From the NCBI GenBank assembly GCA_947498785.1, contig CANMLS010000030.1:1-64000 (forward strand): a DNA stretch of 64,000 nt. Direction: 5' to 3'. Position numbers and translations under genes: made by a program. The stretch's first letter is position 1. Every line of letters begins with the position of its first letter. Origin of the DNA: an uncultured Aquimarina sp. Lineage in GTDB: Bacteria > Bacteroidota > Bacteroidia > Flavobacteriales > Flavobacteriaceae. This document shows positions 54,371-63,556 of this stretch, in pieces. The notes under the pieces are model-generated. The model did no database searches. It was not told the DNA's origin and worked only from the letters and a program-made list of their open reading frames with translations.

Positions 54371-57300
54371 ATGAATAAATATAATAAGTTTCTAATTATC
54401 TGTGTTGCCATATTTATTAGTTCTTGCGCAACATACTCTCCTCAATATAAGGTCGAAAATTTCATTCAAACATTACCAAGTCAGGATGTTACAATCGAAA
54501 AAAGATTTTATTTGATAGGAGATGCTGGTTATGCTACTATGACAGAGACTTCTGAGGGGTTGGCAGTTTTAAAAAAAGTATTGGACACAGTTAAATCTAA
54601 TGATGAATATGTTCTCTTTTTAGGAGATAATATCTACCAAAAAGGAATGCCTAAGAAAGAATCCCAAGAAAGAGTTTTGTCAGAACGTAGAATTGATGCT
54701 CAAGTCGAAAGCGTGCAGAACTTTAAAGGTAATGTAGCTTTTATCCCTGGAAATCATGATTGGTATAATAATGGAGTAAAAGGTTTGCACCGACAAGAAC
54801 AGTATGTAAATGAGAAAATAGGGAATGATAACACATTTTTACCGTCAAAAGGATGCCCTCTCGAAAGTGTAAAAATAAACGACAAAGTCCATCTGTTGAT
54901 TTTGGACACACAGTGGTATCTAGCAAATTGGGATAAAAACCCAACAATAAATGATGAATGTGAAATCAAAACACGAGAAAAGTTTTTTCTTGAAGTGGAA
55001 GGAGAATTAAAGAAGCATAGCAAAAAGACAATTCTAATTGCAATGCATCATCCAATGTATACTAATGGACCCCATGGAGGGAAATATAGTTTTGATAAAC
55101 ACATTTTTCCTTCAAAGAAGAAAATTCCTCTTCCCATTTTAGGTTCGTTAGTAACTTTGATTCGTTCTCAAGGAGGAGTCTCAGTTCAGGATATATCTAA
55201 TACTCATTATAGTAAATTAATGAGAAGACTTTCTACAATGACTAGAGCAATGGATCGTGTAGTTCTTGTTTCAGGTCATGAGCATTCATTGCAATATATT
55301 GATAGTAAAGGTATTAAGCAGATTGTTTCGGGTTCTGGATCTAAGGTTTCTGCAGCTACTCTTGGAAAATATGGTTTGTTTTCATATCCAGGTCAAGGGT
55401 TTGCGGTATTAGATATATATAAAAATGGTTCTTCAAATGTTCGGTTTTATGGAAATGAAAATGGAGATCCTAAATTAGTGTATCAGACAGAGGTGTATCC
55501 CAAAGAGAAAGAATATTCTTTTAACGATATCTCAAATACTTTTAAAACAGAAATATCTGCCTCAATTTATAAAAAAGAAGAGATAAAGAAATCTAAGTTT
55601 TATAAATCAATGTGGGGAGATCACTATCGTAATATTTATGGAACAGATATCAATGTTCCAATAGCAACTCTTGATACCCTTATGGGAGGTTTTACCATAG
55701 AACGTCAGGGCGGGGGACAAGTAACACGATCTTTACGCCTTATAAATAAAGAAGGAAAACGCTATAGTTTAAGAGCAATGAGAAAAAGTGTTACGCAATT
55801 TCTACAAAAGGGAGCTTTTAAATATACTTATTTAGATGACGGGTTTGATAATACGCTTACAGAAGATTTACTTTCTGATTTTTATACTTCGAGTTACCCT
55901 TATGCATTTTTAGCTGTAGGAACTTTGGCAGATGCCATAGGGGTCTATCATGCTAATCCAAAATTATATTATATCCCCAAACACCCTGCATTAGGTCAGT
56001 ATAATGAAAATTTTGGAGATGAAATATATTTTCTCGAAGAACGTCCTGGAAAAGAATACAAAGATGAAGTATCTTTTGGTAAACCTGATGATGTAGAAAG
56101 TACAGACGATCTTTTAAAGAAGTTAAGGAAGGATGAAAAATATAAAATGGATGAAGAACATTATATCAGAACCAGACTTTTTGATATGATTCTAGGAGAT
56201 TGGGATCGTCATTCTGATCAATGGAGATGGGCACAATTTGATAAGGGAAAAGAAAAGGTTTATAGACCGATTCCCAAAGATAGGGATCAGGTGTTCTCCA
56301 ACTATGATGGATTGCTTTTGGATATTATAAAATTTGTGGCCCCACTTACTAGAAAATTTCAGGTTTATGATGAAAAACTAAAGAAAGTAAGATGGATTAA
56401 CCAATCAGGGTTGCCATTAGATAGAAAGTTAACTCAGAATTCGGGAGAAAAAATTTGGATAGAACAAGCTCGATATATTAAAGAAAATCTATCTGATTCT
56501 GATATAGAAAAAGCATTCAAAAATTTCCCAAAAGAGCTTCAAAATAAAACTATCAATAAAATCCAAAAAGATTTAAAATCCAGAAGAGATGATATTGAAG
56601 ATATAGCCAAGCGGTACTATAAATATCTATCCAGACATGCTATTTTAACTGGAACAGATAAAGATGATTTCATTGAGATTATAAGAGAAGATTACAAAAC
56701 AACAATTAAAATATCCAGAATAAAAGGAGGAAAAATAACAAAAGCATATAGTCAAAGAGTTTTTAAAGCCAATGAAACAAGAGAAATATGGATTTATGGA
56801 TTGGATGATGATGACCAGTTTGTTGTAAAAGGAGAAGGTAAAAAACCTATCAAAATAAGAATTATTGGAGGACAGAATAACGATACTTATACTATAGAAA
56901 ATGGAAGAAAAATAAAGGTATACGATCATCATTCAAAACCTAATACAGTAGAAAAGAAGGGTGGAGCAAAATTTGTGTGGAGTGATGTGTATAAGTATAA
57001 TCTATATGATTATAATAAACACCGAGAAAAAACTAATGTAGTGATACCCTTTGTAGGATTTAATCCTGATGATGGGCTTAATTTAAGCCTCACAGATACT
57101 TATATAGTAAAAGGGTTTAAAAATAATCCATATCAGAGTAAACATGTCTTTAAAGCGGCATATTATTTTCAGACTGATGGCGGGTATGATATATCCTACT
57201 CTGGAGAATATATAAATGCCTTTGGTAACTGGAATATCTTACTTAATGGTCTAGGTACAAGTGAAAATTTTGCACAAAACTTTTTTGGATTAGGAAATAA

Positions 57301-58084
57301 TTCTATAAATAATGATGACGAATTAGGTTTAGATTATAATAGAGTAAGGATAAGTACATTTGCTTTAGGTTTTGGTTTTTCTAAAAAGGGAAATTATGGT
57401 TCGATATTTTCAATAAAGGCAAATTATGAAGGAATTGAAGTACAAGACAGTGGAGGGAGGTTTATTACCTCGGGTCTTAATTTTGTAACTGTAGATTCCG
57501 ATTTTTTTGAAAGAAAATTTTTTGCAAATGTAGATTTGCAATATAAATTCGAAAGCTATGATAATGCTGTAAACCCTTCTCGTGGTATGTTATTTCAATT
57601 TCAGACAGGAGCAAGGATGAATTTAGAAGATGTTGATCGAACCTATGGGTATATTTATCCAAAATTTGGTCTTTATAACTCAATTACGAGAAATCGAAAG
57701 CTAGTGTTAAAAACAGATGTTATAGCTCAAGTTATTATTGGTGATAATTTTGAGTTTTATCAAGGAGCTGTATTAGGAGGAGTTAATGGGTTAAGAGGAT
57801 ATAGAGAAGAACGTTTTACAGGAAAAAGTGCATTGGCGTTTAGTAATGATTTGAGGTATAGTTTTAATAAGTTTAAAACAGGTATATTGCCATTACAGCT
57901 AGGAGTATATGGAGGATATGATATTGGGAGAGTTTGGCTAGATGGAGAGGATTCTAACCAGTGGCATAGTTCTTATGGAGGAGGAATGTGGGTTAATGCA
58001 ATTGACACCATCGGAGGGCAATTAGGAATTTTCCATAGCGAAGATGGTATTCGATTTACTTTTGGATTTGGAGTTAGTATCTAA
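54371..58084 (+). CDS. Lipoprotein phosphoesterase / kinase-like / outer-membrane barrel fusion
   Basis: 1237 residues. A lipoprotein signal (FISSC, Cys 19) leads to a calcineurin-like phosphoesterase with all metal motifs: GDAG (50-53), GDN (85-87), GNHD (127-130), HHP (226-228) and GHEH (302-305). The middle ~550 residues contain LGDWDRHSDQW (608-618) and PKDRDQVF (635-642), which look like the catalytic and metal motifs of CotH/HipA-type atypical kinases; this is my inference. The C-terminal ~330 residues are a BamA/D15-type barrel (GVNGLRGYREERF near 1137-1149, ending FTFGFGVSI). The protein should sit in the outer membrane with its enzymes in the periplasm or outside. It starts 56 bp from the divergent HD-PycTM gene. 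Confidence 0.85.
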   Translation: MNKYNKFLIICVAIFISSCATYSPQYKVENFIQTLPSQDVTIEKRFYLIGDAGYATMTETSEGLAVLKKVLDTVKSNDEYVLFLGDNIYQKGMPKKESQERVLSERRIDAQVESVQNFKGNVAFIPGNHDWYNNGVKGLHRQEQYVNEKIGNDNTFLPSKGCPLESVKINDKVHLLILDTQWYLANWDKNPTINDECEIKTREKFFLEVEGELKKHSKKTILIAMHHPMYTNGPHGGKYSFDKHIFPSKKKIPLPILGSLVTLIRSQGGVSVQDISNTHYSKLMRRLSTMTRAMDRVVLVSGHEHSLQYIDSKGIKQIVSGSGSKVSAATLGKYGLFSYPGQGFAVLDIYKNGSSNVRFYGNENGDPKLVYQTEVYPKEKEYSFNDISNTFKTEISASIYKKEEIKKSKFYKSMWGDHYRNIYGTDINVPIATLDTLMGGFTIERQGGGQVTRSLRLINKEGKRYSLRAMRKSVTQFLQKGAFKYTYLDDGFDNTLTEDLLSDFYTSSYPYAFLAVGTLADAIGVYHANPKLYYIPKHPALGQYNENFGDEIYFLEERPGKEYKDEVSFGKPDDVESTDDLLKKLRKDEKYKMDEEHYIRTRLFDMILGDWDRHSDQWRWAQFDKGKEKVYRPIPKDRDQVFSNYDGLLLDIIKFVAPLTRKFQVYDEKLKKVRWINQSGLPLDRKLTQNSGEKIWIEQARYIKENLSDSDIEKAFKNFPKELQNKTINKIQKDLKSRRDDIEDIAKRYYKYLSRHAILTGTDKDDFIEIIREDYKTTIKISRIKGGKITKAYSQRVFKANETREIWIYGLDDDDQFVVKGEGKKPIKIRIIGGQNNDTYTIENGRKIKVYDHHSKPNTVEKKGGAKFVWSDVYKYNLYDYNKHREKTNVVIPFVGFNPDDGLNLSLTDTYIVKGFKNNPYQSKHVFKAAYYFQTDGGYDISYSGEYINAFGNWNILLNGLGTSENFAQNFFGLGNNSINNDDELGLDYNRVRISTFALGFGFSKKGNYGSIFSIKANYEGIEVQDSGGRFITSGLNFVTVDSDFFERKFFANVDLQYKFESYDNAVNPSRGMLFQFQTGARMNLEDVDRTYGYIYPKFGLYNSITRNRKLVLKTDVIAQVIIGDNFEFYQGAVLGGVNGLRGYREERFTGKSALAFSNDLRYSFNKFKTGILPLQLGVYGGYDIGRVWLDGEDSNQWHSSYGGGMWVNAIDTIGGQLGIFHSEDGIRFTFGFGVSI

Positions 58085-58148
58085 GAAAGAAATTAGACAC
58101 TTTAAAAAATAGCATTGTACTATATATTATTTCTAGTGTTTAAGAATT

Positions 58149-58787
58149 TTAGTCATATTCTTTAATAATTTGTACCATTGCTTTGGCAGTTTTACGTATG
58201 TCTTCAATGGTGTTGTCTTTATTTAGAGTAGTCAATCCTCCGCCAACACCTACTCCTTGAATTCCAGCTTCTAACCATTGAGTTAGGTTATGTAAACCAA
58301 CACCGCCAACAGCAAACAATGGAATATTGTCGAGAGGGCCTCTTATAGCTTTGTAATATGGGATTCCTAGATTTTCAATACTACAAGGAAAAAGTTTGAT
58401 GGCATCAGCACCTGCTTCGTGAGCTGTACAAATTTCTGAAGGAGTTAATGCTCCCATAAAAACAGGAAGTTCAAATTGATGAGCATATGCGATAACATCG
58501 GTATTAGTGTTTGGAGTAACTATAAACTGTGCATCCGCAGCAATGGCTTGTTTTACCAAGGTTACATTAGTGATGGTTCCCGCTCCAATTAAAACATGAG
58601 GATGTTTTTTTCTTGCCTTTTGAATTTCTTCAATAAAACCGGTTGTATTAGAGGTTACCTCTAGAGCTTTAATTCCTGAATCTACCAAAGTATCTATAAT
58701 CACTGAGACATCTGATTGATTTTGTGATCTAATAATTGCAATCAATTTTTCTTGTTGAATAATTGCTGATTTTTCTTGTCTTTTCAT
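58149..58787 (-). CDS. eda: KDPG / 4-hydroxy-2-oxoglutarate aldolase
   Basis: 212 residues, the usual size. A class I aldolase TIM barrel with LIAIIRSQNQ, the general-base Glu in ALEVTSNT, GAGTITN, the Schiff-base Lys in DAIKLFP and the phosphate-binding AVGGVGLHNL. It cleaves 2-keto-3-deoxy-6-phosphogluconate (or the galactonate form) to pyruvate and glyceraldehyde 3-phosphate. Last gene of the sugar-acid operon; its start overlaps the kinase stop by four bases. Confidence 0.92.
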   Translation of the reverse strand: MKRQEKSAIIQQEKLIAIIRSQNQSDVSVIIDTLVDSGIKALEVTSNTTGFIEEIQKARKKHPHVLIGAGTITNVTLVKQAIAADAQFIVTPNTNTDVIAYAHQFELPVFMGALTPSEICTAHEAGADAIKLFPCSIENLGIPYYKAIRGPLDNIPLFAVGGVGLHNLTQWLEAGIQGVGVGGGLTTLNKDNTIEDIRKTAKAMVQIIKEYD

Positions 58788-59791
58788 CTTAATACGTGTC
58801 CTGATGTTTGTCCGTTTACTATTGATTGAATTTCTATTTCATTACTGGTATGTTGATCGCCATATATTGTATGTTTTAATGCAAAAGCAGCAGCACCAAA
58901 TTCTATTAATCGCTGAGGATTCCAACCTTTTCCTAATCCGTGAAAACAAGCAGCAGCAAATGCATCTCCTGTTCCAAAACGATCTAGTATCCCCACAGTA
59001 TATATTTTGGATATTGCATCACCTTGTGGAGACGAAAACACTGCTTGTAATTCATTAGTGCTGGCAGATAGATGATTTCGTATGGTAAAAGCATATTGCT
59101 CAATTCCAAACATATCTTTGGCAATGGTAATTGCTTGTAGTGTAGCTTCCAGATTGTCTTTAGAATTGAGTTGAATATCATAAATATCCTGTAATGCTCC
59201 CGTATTACCAAATAATATATCGGTCATAGAAAGTATTTTATCAAAAATGACGCGAGCTTCTGAAGCATTTTTCCATAGTTTACGGCGATAATTCATGTCG
59301 AAACCTACAAGTACTCCTTGTTTTTTTGCTTCCTGAATACAGGAAATTAAAGCTTGAGCACAGTTGTCAGATAAAGCTGCAGTAATTCCTGAAACGAATA
59401 GATATTTCTTATTCTTAAAAATTTGAGCCCAATCAAATTCATCTGCTTCCATTGTACAAAAAACAGAATCTTTACGATCATAGATAACACTAGAAGGTCT
59501 TATAGAAGCACCTATTTCGATAAAATACGTTCCAATTCTTCCTTGGGCTCTTTGGATATCTTTTGTGTTGATCCCATATTTATTCAAAGACTGTATAGCA
59601 TTGTCACCAATGGCATGATCGGGTAATTTAGTAATGAAAGTAACTTCATTTCCTAATATTGCTAGATCACTAGCAACATTAGATTCAGAACCTGCAAAAT
59701 CTACTTTAAAACTTCCCGAAGTAGTTAATTTTTCACCATGTAAACTAGGTGTCAGTCTAAGCATTATTTCTCCAAATGTAACAAAACTCAT
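58784..59791 (-). CDS. kdgK: PfkB-family sugar kinase, probably 2-keto-3-deoxygluconate kinase
   Basis: 335 residues of the ribokinase family. N-terminal FGEIMLRLTP and the sugar-binding GSESNVASDLAILG, and C-terminal DRFGTGDAFAAACFHGL with the catalytic Asp. The genomic position between a dehydratase and the KDPG aldolase gene, with a 4-bp overlap, makes 2-keto-3-deoxygluconate (or -galactonate) the likely substrate. Fructokinase would be the alternative from sequence alone. Confidence 0.88.
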   Translation of the reverse strand: MSFVTFGEIMLRLTPSLHGEKLTTSGSFKVDFAGSESNVASDLAILGNEVTFITKLPDHAIGDNAIQSLNKYGINTKDIQRAQGRIGTYFIEIGASIRPSSVIYDRKDSVFCTMEADEFDWAQIFKNKKYLFVSGITAALSDNCAQALISCIQEAKKQGVLVGFDMNYRRKLWKNASEARVIFDKILSMTDILFGNTGALQDIYDIQLNSKDNLEATLQAITIAKDMFGIEQYAFTIRNHLSASTNELQAVFSSPQGDAISKIYTVGILDRFGTGDAFAAACFHGLGKGWNPQRLIEFGAAAFALKHTIYGDQHTSNEIEIQSIVNGQTSGHVLR

Positions 59792-59802
59792 ATACTTTCT
59801 GT

Positions 59803-60957
59803 TTACCAGTTCGTAAAGGAACCGTCTTTTTTATATAAATGTGGAATTTCTTTTATTTTGAATGTGGATTGCATAGCTAATTCTTCATTAAACTCTACTC
59901 CAAGACCTGGGCTGTCTGGGATTTTATAATAAGTTCCTTCAATTTTAGGCTGTATAGGGTAGAATTGCTCACTATTTGTTCCGCACCATTCTACAGGGGT
60001 GTTAATCTCTTCTAACCAAGCAACATTTGGTGAAGCTGCAAGCATATGTATTGTAGCTGCTGTGCAAATAGGTCCCAATGGGTTGTGAGGCATTATATCA
60101 ATATAATTGGTTTCAGCCATACCAACTACTTTCATAGCTTCTGTAAGTCCTCCTACATTACATACGTCAATACGTGCATATTGTGTGATTTGATCTTTAA
60201 GATATGGCCAAAATTGCCATTTGCTAGAAAACTCTTCTCCTAATGCCAAAGGAACCTGAATCATTTTTCTTAATTGCTGGTATACTTGTGGGTTTTCATC
60301 TCTAATAGGTTCTTCCAGAAAATCCAATGTTCCTGCTGGCATTCTAGAGATAAAAGAAACTGTTTCAGGAACGGTAAGCCTATGATGATAGTCCATACCA
60401 ATTGTCATGATATTACCCATTTCTTTTCTCAAAGCAGGCAACCATTCAGTCAAATTAGCCATTGATTCTCGTGCAACATATGGTGCATCACCTTCGCTGG
60501 CTTCATAGAGACGTATAGCAGAAAACCCTTCTTTTTTAAGAGTTTTCGCCTTTGTAATTAATTCTTCTTTTGATTCAAATTTTAAAGAAGCAAAGCATTC
60601 AATACGATCGCGTTGTTTGCCTCCTAATAATTCATATACGGGAACATCCAATAACTTTCCTTTGATATCGTGTAAAGCAATATCAATAGCAGAAATAGCT
60701 GCAGTTAATACACGTCCACCCTCAAAATATTGACTGCGATACATTTCCTGCCAAAGAGCACCAATTCTTCTTGGATCTTGTCCTATTAAGAAATGTGCAT
60801 AATGACGCACAGCTCCAACAACGGCTAACTCTCTTCCGCTTAGCCCCGAAGCTCCCCAACCATAAATTTCTTTTTCATTGGTTTCTACCTTTATAACCAA
60901 TTGATTTCCGTTTTCAATACGTATAGGGTAAGTTTTAATATCTGTTATCTTAATCAT
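59803..60957 (-). CDS. Enolase-superfamily sugar-acid dehydratase (galactonate dehydratase-like)
   Basis: 384 residues of the mandelate racemase / muconate lactonizing enzyme family. The N-terminal cap is followed by the barrel with metal and acid/base residues in GMDYHHRLTVPE, LEEPIRDEN, LGEEFSSKWQF and the C-terminal His in IMPHNPLGPI. The DxH pair plus PHNPLGP is the pattern of DgoD (D-galactonate dehydratase), but gluconate, arabinonate or fuconate dehydratases cannot be ruled out. The product should be a 2-keto-3-deoxy acid for the kinase encoded 11 bp downstream. Confidence 0.87.
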   Translation of the reverse strand: MIKITDIKTYPIRIENGNQLVIKVETNEKEIYGWGASGLSGRELAVVGAVRHYAHFLIGQDPRRIGALWQEMYRSQYFEGGRVLTAAISAIDIALHDIKGKLLDVPVYELLGGKQRDRIECFASLKFESKEELITKAKTLKKEGFSAIRLYEASEGDAPYVARESMANLTEWLPALRKEMGNIMTIGMDYHHRLTVPETVSFISRMPAGTLDFLEEPIRDENPQVYQQLRKMIQVPLALGEEFSSKWQFWPYLKDQITQYARIDVCNVGGLTEAMKVVGMAETNYIDIMPHNPLGPICTAATIHMLAASPNVAWLEEINTPVEWCGTNSEQFYPIQPKIEGTYYKIPDSPGLGVEFNEELAMQSTFKIKEIPHLYKKDGSFTNW

Positions 60958-60965
60958 GAATGATA

Positions 60966-62255
60966 TTATTCATTAGTATTTATCTGAATTCTTTCTACTT
61001 TACCGACAAGGAAAATATATGCCAAAAATCCTATAATAGCTATACTCGCTATAAAAAGCAATGCAGGTTCAAAATTACCATCTTTTGCCAAAACTCCAAT
61101 AACAATAGGAACAATAACCGCAGATAACCCTCCCATAAGATTAAAAACACCGCCTATAAGACCAATATGTTCTTTGGGAGCAATAGTAGAAACAAAAACC
61201 CAAGAAATACTGGCAAATCCAGTTCCAAAAAAGGCTAAGGTCAAAAAGACAATGGTGATTTCAGGATTATTAGTATAATTCGCAAAAATTATAGAAGAAG
61301 ATAATAAAAGGCCTACTATTACAGGTGCTTTTCTGGCCACTTCTTTAGAAATCCCTAATTTTATTAGCCGATCAGAAAGTAATCCTGAAATAATTACTCC
61401 CAAAAACGCACCTAGAAACGGGATAGATCCCATAATACCTGATTTCATTAAGTCAATCTCTTTTTGTTCTTCGATGTATGTTGGAAACCAAGTTAGAAAA
61501 AATATAAAAGTAGAGCCCAAACAAAATTGTCCTAGATATAGTCCCCAAAGTTTTTTGTAAATAAATGCATGCTTAAGATCAGATAAGCTAAAAGGTTTGA
61601 TGTTTTTTTTTACTTTAGTTTCTCCCTTTTGGATATGTTCTAATTCCTGTTGGTTCATACCTTTGTGATTTTCTGGATCACGATAAAATAAATACCATAC
61701 GATTGCCCAAATAATACCAATGATTCCTGAAAATATAAATAATCCACGCCACCCAAGTTCACTTTGAATATATGCCAATAAAGGTGTTAGAAATGCCAAG
61801 CCAATATACTGTCCAGAAGTATAAAAAGCAATAGCAGAGGCACGTTCTTCTTCTGGAAACCACTTGGTAGCAATCGTATTATTTATGGGGAATGATGGAG
61901 CTTCAAAAATACCGATACTGGCGCGTAAGCCAACTAATGCAATAAAAGAATTAATAAATCCTTGTAAAAGAGTACCTATAGACCATAATACTAATAGTAT
62001 GGTATATAATATCCTAGCTTTTATCTTGTCAACTATTATACCTCCTGGAATCTGTAAACTGGCATAAGTCCATCCAAAGGCTGAGAATATTAATCCCATT
62101 TTGACCTTATTCAGATTAAGATCATCGGATAGCGCTGAGGCTGCCACAGAAATATTAGAACGATCTAAATAATTGATAACAACAGAAATGAAAACTAACC
62201 CTAATATGCCAAATCTTTTGCGCGTAGGACTAGTGATAGAATCTTTAATAATCAC
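60966..62255 (-). CDS. MFS transporter, hexuronate/galactonate type (ACS family)
   Basis: 429 residues, about 12 hydrophobic helices. The anion:cation symporter family marks are INYLDRSNISVAASALSDDL at the first helix and GRAGxxG-like stretches such as GGIIVDKIKARIL and FEAPSFPINNTIATKWFP. It would import a hexonate or hexuronate with protons. The start is GTG at 62255. It is the first gene of the operon, nine bases before the dehydratase gene, so it supplies the substrate of that enzyme. The promoter region 62256-62493 has a TATGTTCG-like -7 sequence on the minus strand but no clear operator. Confidence 0.88.
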   Translation of the reverse strand: MIIKDSITSPTRKRFGILGLVFISVVINYLDRSNISVAASALSDDLNLNKVKMGLIFSAFGWTYASLQIPGGIIVDKIKARILYTILLVLWSIGTLLQGFINSFIALVGLRASIGIFEAPSFPINNTIATKWFPEEERASAIAFYTSGQYIGLAFLTPLLAYIQSELGWRGLFIFSGIIGIIWAIVWYLFYRDPENHKGMNQQELEHIQKGETKVKKNIKPFSLSDLKHAFIYKKLWGLYLGQFCLGSTFIFFLTWFPTYIEEQKEIDLMKSGIMGSIPFLGAFLGVIISGLLSDRLIKLGISKEVARKAPVIVGLLLSSSIIFANYTNNPEITIVFLTLAFFGTGFASISWVFVSTIAPKEHIGLIGGVFNLMGGLSAVIVPIVIGVLAKDGNFEPALLFIASIAIIGFLAYIFLVGKVERIQINTNE

Positions 62256-62493
62256 AACTAAATAGGAAATTTGTAAACATGAAATTTTTGTTGCCCACGA
62301 ACATACAATTTTTTTTATTAAAATAGATGTCTACATTGTTTAAAAAAGATAAAATACATTGCATGAAAAATTATACTAGTATATTTCTTTAATTTTTGAA
62401 AAAAATAAGAATAAAGTGTAAGTAGAAAGTCAAAATATTACCATAAAAATACAGTGAGTCAGATATCTATAGATATGTTTTTTTAGAAAAAAA

Positions 62494-63372
62494 TTAATTC
62501 ATGGACTTATTTTGTAAGAAATACTCATACAGATTACTGCTGCCAGTCAATCCACGTTTTTCATCTGTTATCAATAAGGTGGTATCATTTTTAAAGCAGA
62601 TACCTTCTTTTTGTGAGTAGTGGTTTAATTTAATTTTTTGTATGTTTCCGCTAAAAATCCTGTCACCTTTAAAATCTGATAAAAGATACACTTTATTATA
62701 AGTTAACAATGCTATTTTATTTCCTTTTTGATTAATCGCTGCTGCTGTTATAAAACAGTCATTGGGATCATTACAGGTTTTAAAAGTATCTATAAGTTTG
62801 GCGATTTGTTGTCCAGGTTTGGCTTTAATTTTATATACCTTAGTTGTTCCATCAAATTCTGAACTTCTGTTTTTTGTAAATAAATAGAAGCTTTCATTTC
62901 GATAAATGAAAGCTTCTACATCAAAGTTTCTGTTTTTCTTTTTTGGCGGAAATTTTTTCTGATCCTCAAAACTGAATGTCGTTTTTTGGGTTTTTACTAC
63001 ATCTGATAAAACACCAGAAAGTGTATAAATAACAAGTTCTTTTCTATCATTAACATTGTTTCCAAAATCACCAATATATATAGTGCCATTGTGATCATAG
63101 GTGATATCTTCCCAGTCCTTATTTTTACTTTGTGGAACCTTATATATTTGTTCTATGACGCCTTGTTGATTCAGGCAAAAAACTTCATTAGAATTTCCAG
63201 AATCATTAATAGCATAAATATGATTGCTGCCAGAAATCATGGTAATACCTGAAACTTCATTTAAGGATGTTGATAAAGTGGCGATTTTGAATAGATTATT
63301 TTTTTCTTTTTTTTGACAGCTAACCGAGATAACTGCAAAAAATAGATAAATTAATAATTTTAGTTTTAGCAT
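62494..63372 (-). CDS. Beta-propeller lipoprotein of unknown function
   Basis: 292 residues from ATG 63372, with a lipoprotein signal (YLFFAVISVSC). The mature part looks like a six-bladed propeller: LNEVSGITMISGSNHIYAIND, DWEDITYDHNGTIYIGDFGNN, DVEAFIYRNESFYLFTKNRS and EGICFKNDTTLLITDEKRG. This resembles SdiA-regulated / esterase-like propellers in which conserved Asp/Glu/Asn ring residues may bind a metal. No enzyme activity can be assigned. The gene stands alone on the minus strand; the in-frame start nine codons upstream would put polar residues before the signal peptide. Confidence 0.75.
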   Translation of the reverse strand: MLKLKLLIYLFFAVISVSCQKKEKNNLFKIATLSTSLNEVSGITMISGSNHIYAINDSGNSNEVFCLNQQGVIEQIYKVPQSKNKDWEDITYDHNGTIYIGDFGNNVNDRKELVIYTLSGVLSDVVKTQKTTFSFEDQKKFPPKKKNRNFDVEAFIYRNESFYLFTKNRSSEFDGTTKVYKIKAKPGQQIAKLIDTFKTCNDPNDCFITAAAINQKGNKIALLTYNKVYLLSDFKGDRIFSGNIQKIKLNHYSQKEGICFKNDTTLLITDEKRGLTGSSNLYEYFLQNKSMN

Positions 63373-63556
63373 GGTATTAATTTCTTTGATTTCAGGCATC
63401 CAGTATCCAATTTTTTTCCCAATATTCTTTTATTAAGTGCTTCAGTCGTCTCTTTGGATGTTTTAATTATATTTCTTTTGATTTTTAACATAGAAACAAA
63501 AAACTATTGTCAAAGATGTTAATCTGAAGTTACAATAGTCAGATATAATGACATAA

